A stretch of DNA of 64,000 nt from Oegoconia quadripuncta (Eukaryota; Arthropoda; Insecta; Lepidoptera; Autostichidae). The notes under the pieces were generated by a model, which was not told the origin of the DNA, ran no database searches, and saw only the letters and a program-made list of their open reading frames with translations. Location of the stretch: NCBI GenBank assembly GCA_949316235.1, contig OX438748.1, forward strand, positions 29,754,836 through 29,818,835, in the 5' to 3' direction. This document shows, piece by piece, positions 20,020 to 30,727 of this stretch. A program made the translations under genes and the position numbers. Positions within the stretch are counted from its first letter, which is position 1, and every line of letters starts with the position of its first letter.

Positions 20020-21480
20020 GCAATTCAGCTATTTTGACAATGTCAAAGGATAAAAATTGTGCCAATTTTAAGTGAGCATTTAGGTGTGACATGTTGCTGG
20101 AATCATCATTCAAGAGATTGCTTTACCTCTGATTATAATTTTATATCCCAAAAAACTGTGCATAAATATGCATCCGAAGTATACAAGTTATTTAGATGTC
20201 ATTGTGAAAAACAGCGTAGATGTTTTGTAAGCCGGATAAAAAAATCCAATCGGACAATTTTGTCGGCGAGGATGGAATGTATGGTAGTCTATGCAAAAAG
20301 ACATACGGAGAAAAAGAAATGCGGCCGACAAAACGTCCGTCGGTTGCGTATCATCTTTCACCAGCACATATAACGTCGTTCTTTTTGAAGAATTAAGTAT
20401 TTATGGGACTTGTCTATTTCATCATCATCATATCAACCGAAAGAAAGAAAGAAAGAAAAAATTCTTTATTGTACACAGCTTAAAAATATACACAGTGATA
20501 TTATTTTAACCGGTGTACAAAGGCGGTCTTATCGCTTATAGCGATCTCTTCCAGACAACCATGGCAAAGAAACTTAATATAATACACTACTACTGCGTAG
20601 CGTAAAGCAAACTACAAAAGTAAAACATATCTAAATCCTTATACCATAATATATATAAATGATAAATATACCTAACATTCAAACAATAGTAATAATATAT
20701 AATCATAATTATAAATACAGACTAATGGGCATAACTACATAAAATACTACAAAATATATAAATATATACTTACATAAACAAAATAAATACCATTATAATG
20801 TTTTAACATCAAAGCGATAAGTAATGCTCTCTTAAACGCCGTTTAAACACCGCTAGCGACTCAGCGCAACGAATAATGCGAGGCAACTCATTCCACAATT
20901 GGACAGATTTTGCTGCAAAGGAGTAATAAAAATAGCTGGTACGACAGCTGACAGGCTTTAACAAATTGTCGAATTTGGACCTTAAATTCACGTTATGATC
21001 TGATCCCAAAAATTTGAACTGCTCTTTGAGATAAGGGGGAGTTACGGAGCTATATAAAATATTAAAGAGGAGGGTTAGGATGTGAGTGTTACGACGATAC
21101 CTAATTGGAAGCCATTTTAGTAGTACGCGATATTCCGTTATGTGATCATACTTACGTACCCCATATATAAATCGGATAGCCATATTCTGAAGACGTTACG
21201 ACCGAAAGACGTTCGCTGCTGCACAAAAGCCTCCCCTAAAGATCGGTCCTGCGCTGTCTATTTCGGTGTCACTATTTTTGCACAGTTTTTTTTTTGGATA
21301 TTAATTATAATCATAGGTAAAATAGACTCTGCGTATGAGATTGAGGATTCCAGACACATTTTATTCCATCTCACTTAAATTATTGAATAACTCTTAAACT
21401 ACGGTGGCACAATTTTTATCCGTTGGACATTATTTGGCATTATGTCCGCACAGTTTTGTGACATTGTCAAAATAGCTGAA
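20020..21480. repeat. inverted repeat pair flanking a LINE fragment
   Basis: The segment 20,028-20,065 (tcagctattttgacaatgtc, then ggataaaaattgtgcc) recurs in reverse complement at 21,408-21,480, split there by about 40 extra bases. The pair could be termini of a decayed DNA transposon into which LINE DNA (20,440-21,230) was inserted. Confidence 0.4.
20440..21230 (-). mobile_element. 5'-truncated LINE fragment
   Basis: The minus-strand ORF 20,809-21,183 (124 aa) is an RT C-terminal region: FAAKSVQLWNELPRIIRC…FKRRLREHYLSL. The 3' UTR ends in a (gaaa)n/(tttc)n tail at 20,440-20,460. The 'gcgataagaccgcct' type motif near 20,525-20,545 is shared with 1010-1045 and 55,430. Confidence 0.65.
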
Positions 21481-21519
21481 GTCCATTGTGTGTATTCTAG
21501 CATAACACAAGTCAAGTGA

Positions 21520-21955
21520 GCCGCTTCCACATGCGGCCTCATCTTCAGTTAACACAGAGTGTGATTGAGGTCGAGCGCTAACTTGTTGTCCACTAAAGAA
21601 GTCCTTAATTTTTGAATGCTTCAGTCAGTGCCATCTAGCGAGCTATTTTGAATGTGAGCAAATGGGAAGAGGGGAACTGGTAGAGGGGAATTGCTCAAAA
21701 GATCCCGATTGGCTCGAAGTGACTTTGATCATACGTCCAATCCCATGGCAATCTAAGAATAGAACTAATCAGAACCACATTTCTCAGTCATGCCATAGTA
21801 ATGATAATAGCATTGTTATGTTCCGGTTGTCAGAGATAAGATAGCCAGTTTCCCAAATAAGTTGGGGTTTTCCGGGTCAGTACGCTTCCACCTCCGGCCT
21901 CATCTACATCTAACATCAGAGGTCAAGGGCTAACCCGTTGTGCATAAAAAAAATA
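21520..21955 (+). mobile_element. SINE family A, broken copies
   Basis: Two pieces of the family-A body: 21,520-21,600 (gcggcctcatcttcagttaac…) and 21,800-21,955 ('gttgtcagagataagatagccag' through 'taacccgttgtgcataaa'). The tRNA-like head is absent. Confidence 0.55.
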
Positions 21956-22065
21956 AAAAATAAAATGCAGGTTTTGTTTTTTTTTCATGGGATAACAGCT
22001 TATTGACCCACTAACGTATAACCTAGTTGATTATTGATTTCATAAAGATGTCACTAATTTATTTC

Positions 22066-23301
22066 TTATTCCACAAGTTTCAGTATATCGTAGCACTCCC
22101 CATAGTATATGACTTTAAGTTTTAATTTTGGTTGGTAACGCTGCTGGCATCGCATACTACACTCGCTGTCGTAGGTGTTCCAGTCGCTGGCACAAACTGG
22201 CATGTCTGGCTTACAGATGCAGTACTGGTAACGGTGGGGCCGTAGTTGAAAATAATTAGGCGCCACTACTGTAATCGTCACTGAAAAATTTACAATGTTA
22301 TTCCGATGGAAACAGTATTCCATATCATTAACTTCAGGGCACAGGGTATGAGTATGAGAGACGTATGTAGGTGTACGTGCGCGATTCCATGTTTTTTCCA
22401 TTCCATTGCGAATTATATTTGATTCCAAAGGAGACTACACGCCTCTCGCAAACAAAGTGCTGCCGAATTATCACGTGTATGCTCGCTATACCAGAATTGG
22501 TGACGATTGCTCGTCCACTGTTTAAAATGAGAACTTTTTATGAGTTTCTATTGGCTTTCGTTCTTCATATTACGCAACAATAGGGAAGATGTCTTCACAT
22601 TTGATTTGCCACAAGAAGACTTTCGAGATAATAGTAAACTATATGTTAATGTCGATGGTTGGAAAGGAAGAGGAAGACCACGGGTGTGAAGGGTGATATG
22701 AACGAAAAGTGCGTGAATGAGGAGGTAACTGCTGCTGCTGATAGAGGAGATTCGAACGACAAGACGTACTGCGCCGATCCCAAATAAATTGAGACCAGGG
22801 CAAGATGATGATAAAAATAAAAAATAAAATATCCTTGGACATATACAGACAGCGCCATCTAGTTCCACACTAAGCAACTAGGCTTGTGTTGTGAATACCA
22901 GATGGTTGATACACTACACAAATACATTTTTTTGTAAATAAATACATATATAAATGAAAAACATACATAACTAGGGAACACATATCTGTATTCATCATAC
23001 AAACATATGCCCCTAGCGGGATTCGAACCCGCGACCTTTTGGTATAATAGCAGAGTTTCTAATCACTACACCAAACAGGACTAAACTAATGATGATGATG
23101 TTAATCCAGAGACTATGGTCTATCTCTTTACAAGTGTCATGAAATCCGGTCAGGCGTTATAGCGTGATTGGGTAACAATTACTTAAACTTTTACACTACT
23201 ATTGGTAGGAGTTGTAGGTAGGAGTTGTACCTACCCCTACCACCTCTTAGTTTATTTTACTTACCAAATAACAGAAATATTCTAATGTTCATCATTTTCA
23301 T
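22066..23301 (-). CDS. secreted Kazal protein K4, two exons
   Basis: Exon 1 is 23,265-23,301 (37 coding bases; donor gtaagt). Exon 2 is 22,066-22,280 (acceptor atttttcag; stop at 22,066). Phase-1 junction, about 83 aa. Signal peptide MKMMNIRIFLLFVTITVVA. The domain has six cysteines: YCICKPDMPVCASDWNTY, SEC, MRC and YYGEC, with proline at the P1 position as in K3 and K5. A ATG further upstream at 22,428 gives a longer reading but crosses the acceptor, so I reject it. The intron contains a SINE and a decayed LINE tail. A TATTTATA element lies about 25 bp upstream of the ATG region (near 23,330). Confidence 0.88.
22640..22825 (+). repeat. decayed LINE tail
   Basis: The sequence 'ggaaaggaagaggaagacca' and 'gaacgaaaagtgcgtgaatg', ending in a cluster of gat repeats, recurs in reverse orientation at 28,140-28,370 and weakly near 15,055. 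It resembles the 3' coding end of RT (GRGRPR-like). Confidence 0.4.
22830..23083 (-). mobile_element. tRNA-derived SINE, family B
   Basis: It ends with a tRNA-like head in reverse: 'gattcgaacccgcgacc' (box B complement) and 'cactacaccaaacagg' (box A complement). The body contains 'cttgtgttgtgaataccag'. Copies at 39,611, 40,077, 47,368 and 58,868. In the K4 intron. Confidence 0.7.
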
Positions 23302-24900
23302 AGTTTCAGTGCTGCCGATGTATTTGTATAAATAAGGCAAGGGGTGTAAATTAGGCAACAAATTTTTGCCAAGTTCGCTACGTCTTTAATACGTCTTTAT
23401 TCGTCCTTTATTTGCGAACGGTTCTACTTATTTGCATGTGTTGATCATGTCATCTTTCACACTGTTTCCACTAAAAGACTTAACTAATTTTTATTGCTAT
23501 TCAATTCATTAACAGCTTTTAGCAGTATGTTTTCGATAAGATGTCTATCAAGTTTGGGTAATTACATAATTTCAACAAACATTATATTCGTGTGTAACCA
23601 ATTATAGGTGCATATTACGCGGACGTATACCAAAATGCATTACGAACGATGATCTGTAGATACTTCTTTGAGACGGAAGCGAAGAGAACAGTCAAATCCC
23701 CAGACAAGAAATATCATCCTTGGGTTACGTATTGAAAACTTTCACCAGTTCATTGTGTATACTGCAAAATCGCACTCAAGTGTTTTGCTTTTACAAAGAA
23801 TACTTACTTACATAAATTTCCCCAAATCTGGGGATTTAAGTCTAGGGTGAGTACTTACAGGGATCGCGTGCCTACCGTAGTCTACATTGTCTCTTTCTAC
23901 CAGGAGATGTTGCGGACGACGTGGTTCAGTTAACCATAAAAAAAACAACTCGTCTTGAGTAAACAATATTCAAGATTATATCGGTAGTTCCCGTGCCAGA
24001 GAGTAGGTACAGATCTTCTGGTTACGGTTAGGCCCTTATTGGATATAACGGCCTAGCTATATTATCATGTAAATTTAGTTGATTTTATGTAGATAGAAAC
24101 ATAAGCGCATGATCGGTGGTAATTGTTAAAAAAATCATATTAGGTACGTTGCTCTGCTGTCGTCCGCCAGCTGTCAAGTGGACGTTGTTGTATACGGAAA
24201 AGGCTACAAGCTCTTTTTGGTTTCCCGTTTGCTCGGCAGAGGCTGACTTTCCAGTATCGCAAAATAATACTAATAGGCCTGAAAGTCTAGCACTGGTCCT
24301 TATCCTCTGACTTATGGATGGGAGTGATGTAAGCCATTATCCAGAATGAAGGGAATACACCTAATTTAATTGATTTGTTGAACAATATGTATATGCAAAG
24401 GTATGCTTAGCTCGTTGCCACATGGCTTTATGAATGATTCCCCTATCCCATCAGGGCCAGCACCTTTGTCTCTATCCATAACTTTAAAATAATTAGGAAC
24501 ACTATAAGAAATCCGAAGTTAAGAAGCGCTTATTATACCATCCTAAATGAAGATATACTAATTCAGCATACATATTGTAGTTATTAAGGATTTAGGATGG
24601 AAGTAGTTCCAATCCACTAAATCGGAATCTAACTGTAGAACTTCGATTACACCTTTCTATTTCCTAATTCGATTCCCTACAAGTAGGATAGTGTAATAAG
24701 CGGTTACGACTACTTACTAGAATTTTTGTCATGAGCATTTTCGACAGCGATCACGCTACCTAATTTCTCGTGCTATAACTTATCAAATTAAACAACTTTA
24801 CGATCCGCAATTTCAATATCATTGTCTTTATTTTCATCGCAATGACACGTTAAATGTAACGTACCTTCGTTTTGACGGACTTTACCGACTGGTGTGTACG
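23302..24900. other. intergenic DNA between K4 and K5, no gene seen
   Basis: I find no supported exon on either strand. AT-rich unassigned sequence. Confidence 0.4.
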
Positions 24901-26212
24901 TTAGTATAATATCGGATCGGACTTTATAGGATACGGGTACTGGTTAATAGACTGCGGTTGTATAGGTTGGGGGTTTATGGTATACGGATACGGGTTCATA
25001 GGCTGCGGTTGAATGGGTTGTGGGTTTATGGGATACGAGTAGGGCTGCGGTTGTATCGGGTACGGATACGGTGCGGCGGGTTGGTACGGACTCTGATCTG
25101 GATACGTGTTGTATCGTTGTAGTTCCTCGCATCTCCCGTAGTAAAGTACATTGAGTTTTTCGTGTGGGTAGCTGTAATCGCAATTCATATCGCATTCCGA
25201 GTTGTATGTCTTCCAGTTACTGGCGCATACGGGGCGATTGTCGGGTTTGCAACCGCATAGAGGCGGCCCACTATGTGCCAGTGACAGACCTAAAACGGAC
25301 ACTGAAACAAATTTTTATATAAATCATTACTTTTTGTTTAAGGTTACACTAATTATTCTATTAATCATTCCAACTATAACCCTTTCGCCGGAAAATCAAA
25401 TTTATTTACCTAGACGATCTAATGATATTAGTCGAAAATAATGTGTCACTGAAATTAATGATTTTCGTGCGTACCAGATGCATGACATAAGAGTAACTTA
25501 ATTAAAATATTAGTTTGATTAATTTCATGGGATTTTTTGTATGAAAGGATAAATATTACGGAATGATCTCAACAATAACTTGTAAATTTAAAACCAATTT
25601 TAACTTCTATTGCTAAAATGGAGAAAATATCGCATAATTATCGCGAGCCTATAGATCTTCACAGCCGATTATGCAAGTGGATATTGATTCTGCCGCTACG
25701 GATAATTGTTTGTGTGTAGAATACGAACATATAATCTTTAATAATTGATATGTATGTTTATTCGTCAGACATCCATAACACAGGCTTTGCCCAGTGATAC
25801 ATAACGTGACGGCCTTTATCCCAAATGGCCACCCCATTACACACAATAATTGTTTGTAATGACTGAAACAACATCCGCGGTCTACCTTATGAAATATACA
25901 GAAATGTACACGTGACTGGAGGTGAGCCCATCGCCGTTGAAACGTGCAAAACTAGATGTGTTTTAGTGGAAAGTCCCTTAGTCGCCTTTTACGACACCCA
26001 CAGGAAGAGACCGGTTGGTTCTATTCTATATTTGAGTGCCTAAACGACACAGCACTTGCCCAGTTTGGGAGTAGATAATTGGTGTACCTAAGTATCCGAA
26101 ACATTTATTTGTTTAATTTATACATATTTATAACCACTTCTAAATACTTCAAGATAAATTATAATTTTAGTAACTTAATAGTTTACTTACAAAATATGAT
26201 TGGCGCCTTCAT
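24901..26212 (-). CDS. secreted Kazal protein K5 with Pro/Tyr-rich repeat tail
   Basis: Exon 1 is 26,191-26,212 (22 coding bases; donor gtaagt). Exon 2 is 24,901-25,301 (acceptor tttcag). Phase-1 junction, about 140 aa. Signal peptide MKAPIIFLSVLGLSLAHSG. The domain has six cysteines: LCGCKPDNRPVCASNWKTY, SEC, MNC and YYGRC; P1 would be proline. After residue ~75 comes a tail of about 65 residues of tandem Pro/Tyr/Gln repeats (units like NPYPYTINPQPIQPQ). Such tails suggest an extracellular matrix, silk-like or adhesive partner role; that is inference. A TATA box (26,259-26,266) lies 47 bp upstream of the ATG. The strongest two-exon call in the cluster. Confidence 0.9.
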
Positions 26213-26258
26213 ACTTCTTCTATTTACTCAAAAATAAAATTTGAATACTCCACCTCAC

Positions 26259-26266
26259 CTTATATA
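26259..26266 (-). promoter_or_regulatory. TATA box of K5
   Basis: Minus-strand TATATAAG, 47 bp upstream of the K5 start codon, leaving a leader of roughly 20 nt. Confidence 0.5.
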
Positions 26267-26524
26267 CACATGGGCATAACTACGTTTGCACACGATTTAT
26301 GTATGAGGCATGGTATTTAGTAACGCACTTTTTTAATACTAACCGTAGCTGACGTTATTAAATTTCACCATTAGAAGCGATAAAAAATTAATTTCGACAC
26401 TCGTAGGTGACGGAAAATTTTTCGGGACGGTTATGGAGATAATTTTATAGGCAGATGTTGAGAACAGAATGAGTGAAAGATTAACGAAAATAATTTATAA
26501 CGAAAGCCTGAATGGAGGGTCGGT

Positions 26525-26795
26525 AAAAGTCGACCAAGAAGGACGTACCTACAATACAATACAATACAATACAACACAAATACTCTTTATTGCGCAAAAT
26601 AATTTACAATAATTACATACGTACTCACAAATGGCCCGACCAACCACTAACCGACGTGCGTATGATGAAGCATTTGATGAGAGTGGAAGAAGCAAAGGAT
26701 CGTTGCAAGTGGAAATCAATAGTCTCTGCCTATCCCAACGGGAAACAGGCGTCAGCATATGTATGTATGTATGTATGTTGAGAACAGCACCGTCA
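26525..26795 (-). repeat. retroelement fragment with microsatellites
   Basis: An (aatac)n run at 26,548-26,575 and a (gtat)n run at 26,758-26,778 flank a region with 'cctatcccaacgggaaacagg'. That phrase matches the LINE tails at 39,290 and 55,020. Confidence 0.45.
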
Positions 26796-27183
26796 CTGTT
26801 TCATTTGAATGGACAACATCGCCAACCTTCGCCATAGGCCGCATTTGAAAATTTAAGCCTTTCCATTGGTCGAATGTAGCAGTTGGCGATACAGTCCATT
26901 CCCATTGAAGTGGGCATAGTGCCGTACCTGTTATCCAAGTACAAGTTGAGACATTAAAATTGGTCAGAATGGGTAAGAAACTATCAGAGATAGAGAAAAT
27001 CGACGATTTAGAAATACATTGAGTAGGTACTTATTCAAAATTTAGAAAACTTATCCATGCCTTGGGAATCAAAAGCAGTAATTTTCCCCTATAAAGTTAC
27101 AGCTGTTTTGGGTCTAGCGCAATAGACCGCTTTTAATGGCTCTGGCAATAGTCGACAAAAATTGAACATCGGACATTAAGTGT

Positions 27184-27364
27184 GCCCGCCCACGACAGAC
27201 TTTTTGTAGGGCCGATAATCGGGCCGATGTTTTCCTCAATACTTTTATCACCGATATTGTGACCGATTTTTTGTAGGACGTGGGCGTTGAAACATTGCAA
27301 TCAGTAGCCTCCATTTTTCTGCTACAAAAAAATCGGTCACCGATTGACGGCCGTGGGCGGGCAG
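27184..27364. repeat. MITE with GC-rich terminal inverted repeats
   Basis: 'gcccgcccacgaca' at the left is inverted as 'ggccgtgggcgggc' at the right. Inside, 'accgattttttgta' and 'tacaaaaaaatcggt' are also inverted. Non-coding. The shadow ORFs crossing it are not genes. Confidence 0.5.
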
Positions 27365-28139
27365 CCTTAAGATTAACGCAATCGTGCCACAAAAAAATCG
27401 GTGCTTCGAAAATCAGAGGAAGTATGACAGATTTTTGTGGGCGGTATGCCGTAGAATCTACGGCTGAGCTGGAACCTATATCAGCTTGCATTATTATGTT
27501 TTAGTATCATTACCTCAAAATTTTCATGTACATGCCCATTGTAAGCTGAATAAATGTTTTCTTTCTTTCAGAGATAATGCTAGAATATACGAGTGAATAC
27601 GCACATTAGACGACATAATATCAGTCGGCGGCTCATAAATCTTGTAGTTTCTCACCCAGAAATAGTGTCGGTGATTGTATGATCTGTGTTTTGAACGTAA
27701 ATTCGGAAATCGACTAAAATTGGCCGTGGTCGGTTGCAAATCGGCGATCGTTTAAAAACGGACGTCTGCGATAACTCTTAAGGTGTAAATATTTTATGGA
27801 ACCTCGTGTATCCAATAACTTGAAACAAGCATCACAAATAGGGGATTGATTGATGGCTGAAATCGCTATAAATCTTTTCAATGGCACATACATATGCAAC
27901 TGATTTAATCTTTACGATTTCAGATCTCTAATAAATTGTTTACAGTTACGGTCTAATAAGTCATCCATAAAAAAATTTTTAGGGTTACGTAGGTACCTCT
28001 TTTTGGAAAAACGGAACCCATATTACGTTTTGACATTTCATCTTTACCATGCTTTTCAAACACCATGCTATCATAGAATTACTTTAGGAGAGAATTACAT
28101 CCCATCAAAAATATTAAACAATAAGCCGACTTCTCATTC

Positions 28140-28375
28140 AGCTGTCATTCATCATCATCTTGCCCTAGTGCCAATTTATTTGGAGTCGGCACAGTATGTC
28201 TATGTTTGTTTGTTTGTAAACGCTTTATTGTACAAAAAGGCAATACATTTTTCACGCCCTTTTCGTTCATATCACCCCTCACACAATTCATCCATTCCGT
28301 GGACTTCCTCTTCCTTTTCAACCATCGACATTCACATTCATCACTCTCTTAGTTGTTGCGTTTCATAACATGTCC
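28140..28375 (-). repeat. decayed LINE tail, reverse copy
   Basis: Reverse-complement relative of 22,640-22,825 (cttgccctagtgccaattta … cgcccttttcgttcatatca … cttcctcttccttttcaacc). Confidence 0.4.
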
Positions 28376-28779
28376 ATATCAAGCCAAACGATTTCCTTTC
28401 AAACTTTTCTCATTCAGCTGTCAGTAACATCTACAAAAGAGTTGAAATATTGTGTAATCATAAGTATCACATTACCCGAGTAAAATAGTACATAATGTAT
28501 GTCAAATAATTACTGAGCTGTAGAGGGTGCAAAAGCGTTACCTAATGGGCAGCGGGACAGGAACAGACGCTTATGGAATCACATTGTTGACGTCAGTCCG
28601 AGTGTCAAGGCCTTTTTTCTCAGACACGGCTGGAGGTATCAAATTGAAATTAATATCGAATACAAAAGTCTTTGGCTTCATACTGCTGTAAAAAAATCAA
28701 GTGTCTAATGTAACGGAACAAATAGATATGACTTTTCAAAACGACACCGACCGACAGGCAAGAAGCATCTATCGACATA

Positions 28780-28915
28780 TTAGCCCCCGTAGTATGATAT
28801 CGTGCGGCGCAGAGTGGGTTAGTTGTATATTTTGTCCAAGAGAATGAGTAGGACAAACATTATCTCGAGCGACTTAAAACTTTTATCGCGCCTGTCATGC
28901 TACTAGTGCAGGACA
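28780..28915. repeat. short repeat, copy 1 of 2
   Basis: 'agcccccgtagtatga' to 'cgcctgtcatgctactagtgcag' recurs at 50,668-50,815 with the same order of internal blocks ('gttgtatatt', 'gaatgag', 'aggacaaa'). Weakly inverted ends. No ORF. Confidence 0.5.
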
Positions 28916-29812
28916 ATGGAACAGATGTAATGTAAACGTTCCGCCCAAAAATTTAGACTTAGTTTTAATCAGAATTGAGTTTAAATTCTGATTGGCTCTG
29001 TAAGTACCCCTCCTCCCTTATGATTCAGCTGTATTCAGAGAAAAAGTACTTTCTACCAAAGTACTTTACTTAAAATTCAAATTAATACATAATAAGTAAT
29101 GTGCAATAGTTAAAAAGATTACAAACACAACATGTGCCGCAGTTAAACCACGGCGCAGATTTTCAGGCAGAACCTATATTCAGCCAAGGGCCCCGATAAC
29201 AGAACCCATATCCACACTTCTCCCACTGTAACTTCTATAAGTTAGGATCAACAGTGGTGCTAGACATGGCGCCTACTGACGCTAGACGGTGCCCTACGTG
29301 GCTCTATACCTTGGACCCCAGACTAATTGTAGATAGAATTGAATTTTACATTGCCGACACGTAACAAAATTTTATGTTAACACTGGTGCTGAATCTGGGG
29401 TGCAATCGCTAAACTAAATCTAAAAATCTCTAATTTTAAACCCATTTCCTAAAATATACTATTCTAAAATATACCTATCGCTAAATTTAGAGATGTTTTT
29501 GATATCTTACGAACGCCTAAATTGAAATGGTGTACTGTATTGTCATAGTCAAAATCAGACGTTTTTTCTTTAGAGCACGTTTTAATGATTTCATATATGG
29601 AATCCTTTACCGCATTTTATCATTTAAGTTAGCTTTTGTTTTTGACTGCTTTTCCTATTTGTACTGGCTTCGGTTAATTACATTTCTTTATCAATACTGG
29701 GAAAATGGCAACATTCTTTTAAAAATTCTTCGCTATTTGGTCCGTGATACATCAATCACATTTTCAAATCAACAAAAACAACCACTCCAAAATTTACTCC
29801 TCTTTGTTACAG

Positions 29813-30727
29813 GAAGGTGAAGATTTCACCGTAGTGCCAGGCAGTGAGATCGTCGTCTCTCGAACGGCGTTCAGAGACAACACCTCGTTCTACAAGCTGA
29901 ATGGTCGACGCGTGCAGTTCAAAGAAGTCGCCATGGTACTGCGATTGCATGGTATCGATTTGGATCACAACCGGTTCCTTATTCTTCAGGTAATTCGATT
30001 TTTACATATAAATAAAATATTTTTATGTCTTTAGAATCGTCTTAACTTTGGGAGTGTTATATAAAGAAGTTGAAGTAGAAGGAAATTGCTAATTGACATA
30101 AGCATGTAATAAGTAGGACTTAAAAATACTTTTAAGAACAAGCAATGCTACATCATGATTAATTACATATTATTATAGTACAAATACGAGTAACATAAAA
30201 TCCATTAAGGGGTTCAAGTGGGTAACTTCTGGCTCCATCTTCAGAGCCTCGTCATCATGTGTAATAGAAAGTGCTCATGGCAATAAAACAAACTAGCCCA
30301 AATTCGCCAACATTGCCAACAGGGAGTTCCAATCCCTACCCTACATCCCGGCTCCATCTTCAGATTAGCTCGATAGTACCAAAATTTTGCATTGTCACGG
30401 AACTTACATAAATATGTCATGCTACTACTACTACTTCGCTTGAATGTTTGGACGAAGACATTTAGGATTCTTTAGTTGTAGGTATTTTGTTAGGGTCAGT
30501 TTGTTTATCAACCGCCAGTATACTAGCAAGCTCACCTATTACCGCTCATGACATCTGAAATCTGGATAAGGTCTTAGTGACAGAAAGAGGTCAGCGATAT
30601 TTTATAATTTGTAATGTTTCAGGGCGAAGTTGAACAGATAGCTATGATGAAGCCGAAAGGGCAGACGGAACACGAGTGCGGCATGCTCGAGTATTTTGAA
30701 GACATCATTGGTACCAAGAGGTTTAAC
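29813..30727 (+). CDS. SMC4: SMC4 exons encoding part of the N-terminal head
   Basis: Exons 29,813-29,989 (59 codons) and 30,623-30,727 (35 codons) are both in phase 0. They encode the part of the ABC head after Walker A, including the [15 protein letters not shown] block and [10 protein letters not shown], the point where the head passes into the coil. One family position (usually Asp-Glu in TEHDEGMLEY) reads EC here. Confidence 0.93.

Noticed and set aside
22281..22428. Longer start for K4 upstream of exon 2
   Set aside because: It reads through the pyrimidine tract and acceptor into intron; the spliced model yields a proper signal peptide.
27114..27504. Overlapping ORFs of 125 and 74 aa
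   Set aside because: They run through a MITE with inverted repeats, which keeps both strands open by symmetry.
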